In this document: one piece after another, positions 1-13,001 of the stretch
Numbering within the stretch: the stretch's first letter is position 1
Layout of the letters: each line of letters opens with the position of its first letter
Program-made: the position numbers and the translations under genes
NCBI GenBank assembly: GCA_017590115.1
Contig: JAGGNK010009114.1
Coordinates: 23,813,978 to 23,877,977 of the forward strand
Length of the DNA: 64,000 nucleotides
Origin: Montifringilla adamsi
Taxonomy: Eukaryota; Chordata; Aves; Passeriformes; Passeridae
Direction of reading: 5' to 3'
Notes under the pieces: model-generated
What the model was told of the DNA's origin: nothing
Seen by the model: the letters and a program-made list of their open reading frames with translations, nothing else
Databases searched by the model: none

Positions 1-664
1 CAACCCATCCTCCCTCTAGGAAATATCTTCTGTTAACGGGCCATTAATTATTAATTATCTTCTGTTAATGGGCCAGTGAGTGTCCCTGCATGGCTGATAA
101 AATTCCATCATCCCATGGGGAGATGCTCTGCCCAGGGGAGGAGCCAAGCATTCCTACCTGGATACAATCTGAGCCTGGAACACCCCAGCAGCCTTTGCCC
201 CCTGCATTCCCAGAGGAGCAGCTTTGTTCTCCCCTGCATTCCCAGAGGGAGAGCAGGCCCATCTCCAGCAGCCCTGGAGCTTCAGAGGAAAACTGCACCC
301 TTGTGCAGGATCCCTGCTCCAGCAGAAGCACAGCTGGCACTGCAGGAGGGCTGAGCCACCTTTGAATGGGACTGTGCCACCACCCTGACCCACAGTGGGT
401 CAGAGAATGTTCTGACTCTGTGAGTGCTTTGGTTTTTTGTTGTGTTTTTTTTTTCTTTCTTTCTTTTTTTTTTTTTTTATACTATTGCATTTGGTATTTT
501 TTTAATTGTCCTAGTAGAGAACCATTATTCCTATTCCCATATCTTTGCCTGAGAGCCCCTTAATTTCAAAATTATAATAATTTGGAGGGAGGGGGTTTAC
601 ATTTTCCATTTGAAGGAAGGCTCCTGCCTTCCTTAGCACACACCTGTCTTTTCAAACCAAGACA
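1..664 (+). mobile_element. Endogenous retrovirus LTR (solo or end-truncated), 5' end outside the window
   Basis: This long terminal repeat of an avian endogenous retrovirus resembles ERV LTRs common in songbirds. Its last roughly 235 bp, from the T-rich tract through the Y-rich Lys/Glu-like region to the ending ccaagaca, are nearly identical to a second copy ending at 27617. The 3' boundary is taken from where the two copies stop matching (664 and 27617) and from the terminal ACA expected of LTRs. A 20-bp unit containing tcttctgttaa is repeated at 24-43 and 56-75. Comparison with the second copy suggests about 75-80 bp of the 5' end are missing beyond position 1. No internal viral genes are seen beside it. 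Exact family name is not certain. Confidence 0.8.
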
Positions 665-3600
665 CCTTGGAACCAGATGGGCTTTGCATGAAGACAGTTG
701 TGACTGAGTGAATCTGGCATCCCTCTGCACTCTTCACTGTGCTGCTTTTTTATCCCCAAAGTTTGCTAAAAACTCGGTGGTGTCTATTTTTCCACAGGTA
801 CTAATATTTCTGGGACAGCAGTGTTATCTTTATGGGTCCATGCCCAGGGAATGGAGAGAAGTCGCTCTCATGACAAAGAAAGAGATGAATCTGTGTTCTG
901 GAAAACAATTCTCTTTCACTGTCTGGAGTATAAGGAGGTGTCTGCTGGCCATTATTTAATTTAAAATAAACAGGTGTTTTGATGTGAAAAGGGAGGGTTC
1001 TCCAGTAAGTTTTTGGTGAACTATGGATCCACAACAGCAAGGCAAATGCAGCAGGTCTGTATTTGTATTTTTTGGCTTAGTTATGTTATGGTATTTTACT
1101 TCCCAGTCTGTAAAATGATGATAGTTTTGTTTGTATTTATTTGCAGAAGTATTGTGCTGATATATTCACTAAAAAATTGAGGAAAAACAATAAGCTATGG
1201 AGATACTGGCTACGTCAGCATCTGTGGTGGGTAGAGAAATGACGTGTGGTGACAAAATCAGTGTGACAATGGCACTGCTCATCACATCTTTCCTAAAGAG
1301 ACCTCTACACACAGCCAGAATGGCACTGTCCCCTTCTCTCGGGTCCTGACCCTTTCTGCTGAGGTCTCAGGTGAAGGGCAAACCTGGATTTTCATTTCCA
1401 TAGGTGTGTTTTCCCTTGCACACACTGAATTATGACAGCATTTAGTTCTGAGCCATCTGCTCTGCACTACATACAGTGTGCATTTTCTTCCCAAGAAGCC
1501 ACTCAAGCTTTCATGAATCCTTTGGTTGGTAGGAAATGAAACTGTGGTCCTGCTGAAGCCAGTCAGAACCAAATGCTGATTTCAGGATTTACAGTGTTTC
1601 TTGAGGAATACTTAGTTTTCTGTCCCAGACCACTAATTATCATCAGATAAGAATAAAATTCTAGAAGTGGTGGGCATAAAATTAATCTGAGATGAAAACA
1701 AGTGATTTTCTGATATTAAAGTAAATGATTTTTATATCATTCTTCCCATTTGTAAAATTGCTTAATAATTTCTAGAGATGGCATTGAAGAATTTTAAGAT
1801 GGCATTTCTAACACAATCAAATAATCACTGTCTTATTCCTTACAGAAAAATCTCATGAAATATAATTTAAATTAACCCTGTACAGTACTATGGGAACTGA
1901 ACTAAAATCTGCAGATATTAATGACATTTTATCTCTCATATCAAACCCTTAAAGGCTGCCTCACATCACATCTTATAGAAAAGTCCTGGCTCATTTTCAA
2001 GGTTCTTGATTCAATTAAATTGAAGGTTTCCATGAGGAATAGTTATTGCCATTACAGCCCCATGAGCTATGCTCAAAACCCAGAACAAAAGTTTAAAATC
2101 AAAGAAAATCATCTTGTCAAAATAGTAGCGATAAACTTAACAGAAGCCGAACTCCAGTGGCTCTGCTGTGCCTTGGCGTTCATTATGATATTGTCTGAAC
2201 TTGGAGAGATATTTCTGTGCTTGTAATTAGCTCTCTTATCACTTATTCCCTACATAATTAGCACAAGAGTGTAGTTATATGGATTCAGTCAGACAAGGAG
2301 CTTGTCAGTTAATTTATTCGGTATAAACAAAGCGCAGCTAAAATGGTTTTTATTTTTAATTTCCAGCACTGTGGCCAGCACACATTTTTCAGAAGCCTGC
2401 AGTGCTCCTTCAGATAAACTAATGGACCCTAAAGACAATAAAGGCTCAGAGCAAATGTGGTTGTGCAGACACCCAGCAGCAGATCCTCAGCCTTAAGTAT
2501 ATATAGATAGCTCAGTAGATAACAGCCCGAGTGTCATCCCAGGAAATGGCCTCGGGATGGAGCAACCAAAGGCTGGAGTTGGGTTTAGTTTAAGCTGCAG
2601 AAAAGTCGATGAGTTGATTGAAACTAACAGGAATTTTCCACTTCAGCGACAACTTCTTTCAAATATGAGTTAATTGGACGAGCTGTGCCTTTCTCCTGGC
2701 ACCTCTTGGCACCAACACATCAAGCCCATTGACAGCTTGCAAATAGAGCTGCTTCTGCAAGTCCTGTGTCCTCTCTTCCTTCCAGTCAAGTGCTCACTGT
2801 GGGACTGGAGGAGACCTTGGTGAGGGGTCAGTCCCAGTCCAGTGCGCTGAGCTCAGCCTCCCCCACCTGAGAGCTCCTGGCCCACGCTCCCAGTGTCAGA
2901 GAGACTCTGAAAGCCTTGATGGAAGCCTAAGAAAATGTGAGTTAAACAAATGGCCTTGACTGGGACTAATTCCTGTCTGATCCTCAGTGTCTGAGTGCTT
3001 GGGGTCTGTGGGGATGTCCCAGCACATACCAGCCCTGACATCCCAGTCCCTCAGTGTGAGGCAGCCTTTCCTCCACCTGGCCATCCAAGGAAATCCGTTC
3101 CCATGAGCTCAGAGGATGCCTTCCTGATGGAGCAGCCCAGACTCCAAGCCAAGAGCAGTGTGTAGAACAGAGCAGCACTGAGCCATGGAGAAATGCAAAG
3201 TACTGCACGTACGAGAGCCAGCACAGCTGCTGGAACCATAAGGTGCTGCTCAGTTTAAGTTCATTGTGTTATGATACCATTTAAATTATTTTTCTTTCTT
3301 CTGTCTAAGCACTTGGCTGATGGTGAGGAGAGCTAGGAAAGGGAATTAAAAAGAGAAATATATCAGGACCTATCTGGGTTTTGCCAACATTTTTTAGAGC
3401 TGGCTTTTTGTGGGTAGAGAAATTGCAGCTGTAATCCTATCTCTAAACATTTTTCTCTTTGAATCACTTATGGAAGAGAAAGAAGTGACTTGTTATAAAA
3501 AAGCTTGGATGTTTTATTTAGTGCAAATGGAAAGTAAATACCCACGTGCCACCCTTAGGCAGGATGGGTATTCCACCTGATTGACCTGAAGGCAGCATTT

Positions 3601-4224
3601 ACTGAATATAAGGGCAAGAGTTTTCTCAGTGACATTGTCAATATTTTCAATTTAATAATAATAAAAAAAAACCCTAAATGTTTAGAAAGAGAATAATACA
3701 TAAGCACAAGAATGATTTTTTTCCTTCTGTATTAAGTTAGACATAAACTATAACCCAGCAAAAGGAAGAAAAAAGGCTTCACTATGCATTTACTGAATAA
3801 TAAATCTGCAGGGGAGCTTTTTATTGATAATTAATGAAATTATTCTACCTAAGAACATTCCTGCTACAAAAAAAAAAAAAAAAAAAACCCACAAAAACAA
3901 AAAAAACCTAAAAGTGGAATTTTACGCTCCTGGAATTTAAAATAAGTTTTTCTACTCTCAGTTATTTCATCCATAAATCTCAACAGACTACTGTTCAGGT
4001 TATTGCTAGTCAGATTTATGGCTTTGGGTTTTTTTTCTCTCAAAAATCTGACAGATATAATCAGCTGTTTTATTTTGCAGATAAAAATATGGCCTAGTTT
4101 GCTGATTTTATGGCTTCTTCCTTTGGTATTATTTATATATGATATTTTCTATTAGAATTCATTGTAAACGAAATACTGGAAAAAGCAATCACATTGATTA
4201 GATGTGAATATGTAAAGCTCTTAC
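665..4224 (-). other. VWDE: Start of VWDE intron 6 (continues past the left edge)
   Basis: This is AT-rich DNA downstream of the exon 6 donor. I looked on the minus strand for the next VWDE exons (the segment before VWD and the VWD domain itself) and found none. It includes a poly-A tract at about 3869-3887 followed by A/C-rich low-complexity sequence. ORFs here reach about 101 codons and are not recognised. Confidence 0.65.
3869..3908. repeat. Poly-A and A/C low-complexity tract
   Basis: About 19 A followed by ccacaaaaac-type sequence. No retrosequence body is evident upstream of it. Confidence 0.75.
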
Positions 4225-4360
4225 CCAAGTCCTCAGTACTTAGTTGCAACGTAATTTTACAGGAATCATCCTGCCCAGGACAGGCAATGGGTACAGTGCT
4301 CAGGACAGTCAAAACATGCTCCTTGCCATCCTCTGCAATTTCTAGTGATTCTGGTAAAAA
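4225..4360 (-). CDS. VWDE: VWDE coding exon 6: segment before the VWD domain (last exon in window)
   Basis: This 136-bp exon encodes residues 278-322 plus one base. The acceptor is cttatttccag and the donor GGACTTGG|gtaagag, phase 1. The peptide contains FLPESLEIAEDGKEH, VLSTVPIAC, DDSCKITLQLSTEDL. It matches the VWDE stretch with SEDGKE, STVPI and ECKISLKL motifs, which lies roughly 80 residues before the VWD domain. The two cysteines flank a short acidic loop. The reading frame stays open into the intron for about 30 codons, but the donor is strong and the continuation (KSFTYSHLINV) does not resemble the family. The next exon, expected to begin with two bases completing a codon, was not found down to position 1, so the gene continues past the left edge. 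Confidence 0.9.
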
Positions 4361-5624
4361 CTGGAAATAAGAAAACAACTTTAAGATAATTTTGACAGGC
4401 AAGAGTGATGACAGATTAATCAGGCAACACTGACATCTATGAAGTCTGAAGTGGTTTTAACCAATTATTAAGATGTTACTTGCAAAATAATAATAATCTT
4501 TATCATAATCTCCTTAATAATAATAAATTTTGCAATAGTGATCTTCAACATTATAAGGTAAAATTGCTGCTAACATACTTTTAACACTTTTTGGCAATTA
4601 AGAAATGCTTGCAGTTCTTATGTGTAATGTGTAAATTGCTTCTCATTTCCAAATCAGAAAGCCAGCTTTTATTAAGCCTGAAAATAATACTGTGGAATTT
4701 ATTTAATTTTTAATATCCCTGGTTTAAAGGAGCACCTACCCAAGTGCAGTAGGAGAAATAACATGGCATAAAATCTGGCATAACCTCATGGTCATGGACT
4801 CCATGTTTGTAGTCTGCACCAGGTACAAAATAATTGCAAGTTTTCACCAATTCCCCTTCCCTGCTATGGCAGGAAGAAGAATTGCTTTGCAGATAAAATA
4901 TTACAGGTTTGGAGACCCCTGCCCCCAGGACAGAGAGCTGGGGCTGTCCCTTTTCTGTCTGCCCATTGTCCTGGGAAAAGAGCAGAAACAGCACTCAGGG
5001 CCAGTCAGAAATGGGAATTCCCACTCCCTGAAAAATTCTGACATTTAAAAAAAATTCCTCAGAAACTGTTCTTCAGATACCACACAGAATGGGCTGCCAG
5101 ATGTTTGAAACCCCTTTGATAGAGGCATGACACTCGGGTACTCAGAAGATCCCAAAATCTCCTGGGCTGCCAGGCTGCCAGCCTAATCCTTGAGTGGGAT
5201 TGGACCTGGTCCTTGCACTCAGTGTGAATTTATCTTCAGCAACTTCTGTTTCGTAATGCCTGACCGTAACAAGATGATGGGTAAAAATTCACATTTTGTC
5301 TTCACTTTGTTCTGGTTTAGTTACAGCAGCACTGTGCATCCTTTGTTGGTAGGTTTGTAGGTTTGTAGGGTGTCTTCCCATCCCACAAAACCCCCAGAGC
5401 TGTTCAGGACACATTTCCGCACACGTAGCTTTGCCCACATGCTTTGTGGCACATCAGTGTCCACACCTGCACACGGTGCCAGTGGTGCTTCAGGGTGTTT
5501 TAAAGACAAACTGAAAGCCATTTTCTCACAGTGAACAGAACTGCTTGCGATCATCAGGATTTATGTTTCTCCATCGTGATTTTCAAATATTCCCTAGTCA
5601 GTGACTCAGGGCCATGGGTGTTAC
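4361..5624 (-). other. VWDE: VWDE intron 5 (about 1.3 kb)
   Basis: This is a short intron between two confidently phased exons. It holds incidental ORFs of under 95 codons and no recognisable repeat. Confidence 0.8.
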
Positions 5625-5714
5625 CTTAATCCCAGCGTAGAAACCTTTGCTGTCCTCAGGCAGTGACTGCTGCTCAGGAGAGCCCCTCCTAAAAGCTGTG
5701 ACAGTGCAAAAGAC
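5625..5714 (-). CDS. VWDE: VWDE coding exon 5 (30 codons)
   Basis: This short exon of exactly 90 bp encodes residues 248-277, phase 0 at both ends. It is too short to appear as an ORF with its own start. The acceptor is ttattacag and the donor AAG|gtaaca. The peptide starts VFCTVTAFRRG, has an acidic and polar middle (SPEQQSLPEDSKG) and ends FYAGIK. Joined to exon 4 it gives RLGDT-VFC and joined to exon 6 GIK-FLPES. Both joins match the order recalled for vertebrate VWDE (LGDxIFC and FFAGIKxxPE). Found by searching the minus strand between exons 4 and 6 for the expected motif, then confirmed by splice sites and phase. Confidence 0.85.
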
Positions 5715-8700
5715 CTGTAATAAATAAATAAACAGCACATGCTATAGCTTTTCTTGAATGACATTTGTATAATTATGCATCTTCCTGTTGCTCAGAGTTT
5801 TCAAGCTTTCATTCTAGTGCTGAAATATGTTTTGGGGATTTAGGCTTTGAGAATATTTATTTGTAAATTTTGAGATTTGGAAGAATTTTTGATGCATTTA
5901 ATAAGCAAAGAAGTATGGCTTTTGTCTCAACAATTAATAACACTTTATCCTTATGATGTCTTTTCTTCTTCTTACAATGTGTTTTTCTTCCTTCTTTAAA
6001 CACCCTGGTTTGTGATTTTGACTCATTTTACTAAGGAAAAACTACATTGTTCATAGATGTCACTGTCAGAATTCAGACATTTGCTCTTGGGATCCCAGAT
6101 TCCAGTCTGTCCACTGGATCAAGCATCTTCCCTCTGTACTATGTTTGTAAGCATTTTATTTTAAAATTTAAATTTGATTTGACAGTCATCCAGTCTCAGA
6201 AACTGTGTCAGCAATAAGAGAAGCTTCTTTTTTTCCTTATGGTTTTATAAGAGATGATGCAGATATGCCTACAGGGTTTATATTGTATTAAAAAAAAAAG
6301 AAAATTCACCCAAATAAAAAACTCCTCCAAACACAATGTACCAGGACACTTGTGTTGTATTCCTAGCACAGCCACACAACTTTTATCTCTGCTGAGCCTG
6401 CACACCATCTGCCAACTTAATGTTTCATTGGTTTCAGAAAAACCAAATTGCAAAAATCATTTCTAGGATCATAAGATTAAAATACAGAAATTTTCCTTAA
6501 AGCAAATGACAATGGACTCTGAAGCTGTAGTTCTGAATATTTTTTTAAGTCCTCTTGGAAATGAAGTAACAGATTGTGACATATTAAATCAAATTCCAGA
6601 TACTCAGATGACATATTTATAGCTGCTGCCTCTTTTAAGCCTCAAGTAACCCACAAGGAAGAACTGGACCAATCCAATTTATTTTGCATTATAACAAATG
6701 CCTTTGGATGGATTTTCCAGCATCACTCACTGGCCATGCTGATGCTTGTAGCTTTCAGCTGCTGGCTCAGGCACGACCCTCATGACCACTACCTGCAAAG
6801 CAGGTTCTACACCAGGATATTCCCAGATTCATGTGCTCATGAGCTGCAGAACAGCCTGCAATATTTATTTTAGCACCCTAAAAGTCCCTCCTCATTACCA
6901 TCAAGTCATGAGTTTCCTCCAAACTGAAGAATCCTCTTTCCTACCTCATTTGTGCACAGTGGAAATTCCCCACCAGCAATACGGGGTCGTTTGTAGGGCC
7001 GTGGGGAAAAACAAGTGTTTTCTGTGCTCTTCAAGTGGATTATTTCCAGTTCAGCTCAGTCCCAGGCTTATGTGCCTTTTGGGATGGTTTTACCTTCACA
7101 ATTTTTCTCACTCTCTTGCAGACAGCTCCAGACAGTTTGGCCCAGTGAAAATGGTGTCATTTGTTACATTAACAAGATGGAAGCCTTGAGGTCATACTGG
7201 GTGTACTGGGGGAAAAACCATACAGATCTCACCTCACAGAGACACTTTACGGTTAAAATTCCTTAGATATTTCATAGTTATCCAGCTTGCCTCTGAAGGG
7301 GAGCAAGTTGTTTCTCCTCAAGGTAATAAGCCCCTGTTATCATTAGATATTTATTATCTCCAATCCCTCCCTAAAGGCTCGTGTTCAGCTTACAGACTTT
7401 TCAAAACAGTGCTTCTGCTGGGAAGGCAGAGAGTGAGTGTTGATCATGCTCCTGCAGCTTCTCCTGCTGCTGCCACAGGGAGAGACTGCAAAACCAGGAT
7501 CTGGCAAGGTGGTGGCAACAGAGAAAGGGTTCAGATAATGCATATTCCCCGTACCAAAAACAAACAGCACTGACCCCCTTGCAGAGCTCATTGAGCAGAT
7601 CACATGCACCCGCATTGCAGATGATGTATTTGTTCTCACTGGGCTGTTTGCACTTTTGGCTTCAGTGCTTTTAACCAAAAATGTTCACACTGAGATTCCC
7701 CCTGAGCCCAGCAGGAGCAGTGTTTGTGCCAGGGAGGGAGCTGCAGCTGCCAGGGATGGGCACAGGGATGCCCAGCACTGACAGAGGATGGCCTGGTGAT
7801 CTTCCCCAAAGTGATATTCTGGCAGATACCAGAACCCAGCCTCGTCGTTTTCCTCTCATATCTATTTTAGAGGTATACTTTATAGATAAAGCACCAAACA
7901 CTCAAATAAAAAATTACTCCCTAATGATGCACAGAGATATCTGTGGACTATCAGTCCATCCCAGCTCAATCTTCAGTGCTTTTGGAGGTCAGCACAAACT
8001 TTAAAAATTCAAAATGTATGGACAGCCATCACAATTTACATTTTATTTCTGTCTTTTATATAATTCCCACTCTTGTTGGGTGCACACCTCACAATCAGCA
8101 GATATGTTCATCAGATACTGAGCTACAGGTTGACAGTTTGTCACATAATTATGATAGTCATCCCAAGGAAGAGGGTTTTTTTTGCCTTGAGCTAAATACT
8201 AACTCTTTTTTCTGCACTTCAGTAATCAACTTTTTCTTTTTTTCTCTTCCCCCCCTACACCCATCTCAGGATGCAGCCTTTTTAAAGCAAAGAGATAAAA
8301 GCACCACTGACAGCAGTATGCTGATGGCCGTGACAAGTTAGGAAGTATTTTTCCGCAGACTCATTGGATCTGTTAAAAAAAAGTCAAATTCTATTTTTTC
8401 ATTGTCTCTTTTAAAGGGACAGGTGCCCTTGGACAGGATGACTGGATTGCTTCTTAACATGGGATGCTTTCTTTTCCCTGTGCGCTGGCAAAACGTCCCA
8501 TAGGGCAGAAAAATTTCTTCTAGGCACAAAATTCTTATCAAAAAAGGCTCTTTTAGATAAGAAGTGTCTCCTTTCCTGTGTGTTGGAGCAGATTCCCCCC
8601 TTCCATGGACTCAAACAGAGTTGTACCCATTTTGACATGAACCCCATGAGCAGTTTCTTTAGCTAAAAGCAGAAGTCAGTCATTAATTTGGTGAGAATCA

Positions 8701-10556
8701 GTTAGTTCTGTGAAACAATTTAGGAGAATATTCTAATCCTAGGACCTGTCACCATCCCCAGAAAATTTCTCTGTAATAACTTGCACATTAAAATGTGGGT
8801 ATTTCCCCCTATAGCTTTCAGAATTCAGGTTTCCTCCAAATCAGTTGTTTCTCCTCGTTTTGATGACAATAATGTCTTCAATTTCACCTTTCCCCTTAAC
8901 CAATTCTGGATATGGTGTGGGTAGTCCAGGCTGGGGCAAGGATGGGGGCGTTTGCCAGCAGATCCAGCTTTGCCCTGGCTCCTCTCCATCAGCCTGTCCC
9001 CCTGTGCTCATGCAGGGGATCAGTTAACAAAGGCAGCTGTGGGGAGCTCCCTTGTCCCCATAAGGAGCCCTTTAGGGTCACCTCCTGCTGGCCATTCCCT
9101 CAGCAGGGCAGTCTGAGGGTGCATGCTAACCCTGGGGTTGGATCCAGCCTCCTGTGGGTGTATCACCCATGGCAGAGCAGGCTGGGGCTGCAGGGCTCAG
9201 AGTGACACTCCTGGATTGGAGGTGGAGGCTGGGCAGGGAACCACCAGGCCAGGTGAAAGGTGTGTCCTGATGGCTGTGGGGCACTGCAGCTGCCATTGCC
9301 TTCTCCATTAAACACTAATGGGCTGGGGTTAGAAACCCTGCCGGGAGCTGGGAGGGCGTGTGGGAGGGAGCTGTGGTTTACAGCCTTGATGAAAAGAGCA
9401 AAGGATGAGCAGAACTGAGGGATGACATTTCTGGGGAAGCAGGAAGAAAAGAAAAATAGTTCTCATTAGCTTGAGAAAATGATCTGGCTGTAGGTATTTG
9501 CAGAAAGGGGTAGGAACAAAGTCTCTGGGAAGGCTTTCCAGAAGGGTTAGCAGGAAGGGGAAAGTAGGGAGAGTCTGTCTTTGATTTAATTAATGAACTA
9601 GACCTTGCAGCTTTAGAACACAAATCACTCCCTGTGAGGGGCTGTTGTCTGTGGAAAGGAGGGAGCAGGTGCAGGTGTGTGACCTGGCACTGTGGGTAGC
9701 GCAGCTCTGCTCACCTTCTGCTGGCTGTACAGGAGGAAGGCAGCTCTTCCCAGGAGTCAAATGGCCAGGCAGTGTGGGGAAGCTGACTCTGGGTCATTAT
9801 TCTGCTAAGGAAGGAAATTTTCCCAGGGTAATAGGAAGGTGTTTTATCATCTGCAGAGTTTTGCTCATCATCTCTCTGACCCTTTCTGCTTTAAAATCTC
9901 TGTTCAAGTTCACCTAGAGTTCTGTTTCTGCGGGTATGCTTCTCATTTTCTACCTGAAGGTTGAGGAAGAAATTGTAAACTCAGCTGTGACCTACAAACA
10001 GGCAGGTCTTCCTATTCCTGTTGTTGATTTTGACAAATCCAGTGGCTGGGAGTGGATTAGTACTTAAGATGAGGAAATGCCACTTTGTCGCTTTGGAGTT
10101 CAGATGCTGGTGCAGACCTCTGAACTGGGCAGTGGCAGAGTCTGAGTCAGTGAGAGCTGAGCCAAGGGCTTGAAGTGACCCCAAAGGGGAGATGCTGAGA
10201 GCCAGTGCTGACTGGGGGTCTGTAGGATGAAACCTTACTATTTCTGGGAGAGGAGACGGGGCAAGCCCTCAAGATGGCCTTCTAAGTGCTTGAGTATTTC
10301 TATAGGTACAGACTTAATATGATTTAACATTTATGAGCCCATATGCCCAGGATTTTCTGTCTAACTGCAATAAATGCAGTGAATCCATCATCTGGAATGA
10401 GCTGCTTCTCTCCCCTGGGCTGAGCTGGGGCATCTCTTAGAAGTGCTGGCAATAAGACAAAAATCCTATTTTCCTTGAGAGATGAAGTGTAAGTGCTCTG
10501 CAAGACCTGGCTTTCTTCAGCACCAAGAACAACAGGACTGTAAGATCTCTTGCTTC

Positions 10557-10692
10557 ATCACTGGAGGTGTTTAAGGCCAGCTGGGATGGGATTTGGAGCA
10601 ACCTGGCCTAGCAGAGGGTGTCCCTGCCTTTGGAGGGGGGTTGGAACTGGATGGTCTTTGAGCTTTCTTCCAATCCAAACCACTCTATGAAA
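10557..10692 (+). mobile_element. CR1 LINE 3' fragment
   Basis: Contains the typical avian CR1 tail: ggaggtgtttaaggccag, then gcaacctggcctag, then ggttggaactggatggtctt, ending near ccactctatgaaat. It is strongly 5'-truncated, as is usual for CR1, and lies in VWDE intron 4. Confidence 0.85.
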
Positions 10693-12524
10693 TTTCACGC
10701 TTTTTTCCTTGTGAGAGAAAAAATAGTTATTTTATATATTGAGGCAATAATTTGCTGTCTTTTTGGCTGGGGCATAACCTCCTTCTGTTGGAGAGTGCCA
10801 TGAAAAGCAGCCACAGAGCTGCTTCTATCACAGAGCTCAGAAAGGCTGGTTCTGCTTAAACATTCTTGTTTTACAACGAGCACCATGGTTTATGTAGGGT
10901 GACAATTGCTCCTCGCCGTGTGAACTTTTGGATTGCTGTGCTGAGCAAAATCTGCACAGTTTTCTTCTAAACACCTTTCTTTCTTAGCATAACTCATTAC
11001 TCACAGTGTGCTGCTATAATTTATAGATGGCTGTGCCTCGAGGAATGAAATGACCTCTGTCACTATCACATAAATAAGGCTTAGGAATGCCAGGATTTTC
11101 ATATCAGATGGAGTAGGCTTCTTTCAGAGCTTATAGAGAAATAGTGGCATGTTATAGATTTATTTAAGACTGCAATAGTTTCATGAACATTATGCTGCCA
11201 GCATTACTGTCTGAAATAACAAAATTGGAACCCAAAGATGGGGGGAAGAAAGGACACATGATGGCTATTAAAAAATAACTGGCTGTTTAGTCAATACAAG
11301 TTCAGGAACGTTGGCTGGTAAATCTCAACTCTTCTCTAAGGTTTGACTGCGTATTAAAATATATCAATAGCTATTCCATTATGTGACTGACCTATTACCT
11401 GGAGATGTTTTTACAAAGAACAGCATTGACATCAACCACCCAAAAAGTGATGCAAAAAAAATCATCTTGCTTGGCTGTAGTTTTTTTTTTTTTTTTTTTT
11501 TTGTCAAGAAAGGAACAGAGAAGATGCTGATTTCAGGCCATGAATGTGTGGAACCAAATGCAGGTTACTGTGCAAGTAGAGATTATGAGTTAAAAAGGTT
11601 CAAAAAAGGCAAGTAGTTTTCCAAATGGTTCAAATTTTCTGTCCTGGGGGACAAATTCTGCTTTGAATTCCCCTTGTGCACCCTGGCAGTGCACAGCCTT
11701 GTGGATGCTGCCACTGGGCTCTGCATGGAGAAGGGGAAAAGTACTGGAAAGTGCTCCTGATTTATTGTCTTCCCTCTCATATCAGTGTGAACCTGGCCTC
11801 CCTTCAGTGGTGCCTGAGAGAATATTCTTCCCTCTGCATCTTTCTTGGGCAGGTGAGAGTTACCCATTGCCTCTGTGTGGTGGAGTTTGGTGCCAGGGTT
11901 TGAGTCCCCTTTTAGTGGCATCCCCTTTCCTCTAGGGTAGCCCTATAAATGCTAGATTTCTTCAGATTTACAGCACTGGAGGTGAGAGTCTTCTCCCTTT
12001 TGACTCCTGTTAGACACCCAGACTGGTATGGCAAACAGTGAAATGCTTTTTTAAAATCTTTATTTTATAAAACTGAATTCTCAGCTGCAGCTTCATCGCT
12101 TGGTTTTCACCTCTGATGATTTATGGATAATTACAATTAGTCTAATAGGCTGTGAAGACCTTTAAAGAAGCCTAACAAGGAAGAGAATGCTTTAGTCTCA
12201 CTAAACCCACTAAATTAAACACGTAGTTTCAGCAGAGGACAAAGAAGGGCTTACTGGAAACTTAATACAATAAAAATAGTCTTATAAAGATTTGGCAATG
12301 CTACTTGTTAACAGAACCATATTTCCTCTGAATCCCTCAGGATTGTTAAAACAAGATTTGAAGTGATTGCAAGTGAAATAATTTTGATGAGAATATCTCT
12401 TCATAGCACAAACTTGTCTTAAACTGGCAGAATTATTTGCCTCATTTTATAACATGTGAGGGCATCATCAGTCAGATTCTGAACTGGGCTAAAGAAATCA
12501 TTATCTCAGTATTTCTCAGGCTAC

Positions 12525-13001
12525 ATCTGGAATATTGTGTTCAGTTTGGGTCACCACTACACAAAAACATGTGGGCAGCCTGGAGAGGGTTCAGAGAAGG
12601 GCCACAAAGATGAGCCAGTGTCTGGGGAGCTGCCATGTGATGAAAGGTTGAGAGAACTGGGTTCCTTCAGCCTTGATAAAAGGAGGCTTAGGGGAAACCT
12701 CATCACCATGTTCCAGCTTTTAAAGAGTGGATTGAAAGAAGATGGAGGGTCCCTTTTTACAAGTAGTAACATGGACAAGATGAAGAAAAATTCTGATTCA
12801 ACACAAAAATATTTTTTTTCACAATGAGAAGTTATCCATTGGAATAATCTCAGCAGTGGTGGATTTCCCTATACTGGACACTTCAGGTTCAGCAGGAAAG
12901 GCTGCTGGGCTGTCTTGTCTAGACTATGCTTTTGCCAAGAAAATTTAGACCAGATGAACCTTGAACCCTCTGTTTGGGCTGGCATTCCATGATTCCATGA
13001 T
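12525..13001 (+). mobile_element. CR1 LINE 3' fragment (about 480 bp)
   Basis: Begins with ctggaatattgtgttcagtt, continues through the conserved stretch on a mixed group of bystander motifs (ggagagggttcagagaagggccacaaagatga is represented piecewise at about 12575-12612), a ttgataaaaggaggctt segment and ends ttccatgattccatga. This is the longest CR1 copy in the window. A 96-codon ORF inside it is a remnant of non-coding tail sequence, not a gene. Confidence 0.88.

Noticed and set aside
1282..1572. Minus-strand ORF of 96 codons considered as the next VWDE exon
   Set aside because: It has no VWD-domain motifs and does not continue the exon 6 sequence.
2505..2580. tRNA-like stretch (gatagctcagtagataac with a cccgag/ctcggg stem)
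   Set aside because: No complete cloverleaf, no T-arm consensus and no acceptor stem could be formed.
12537..12827. Plus-strand ORF of 96 codons
   Set aside because: It lies inside the non-coding tail of a CR1 element.
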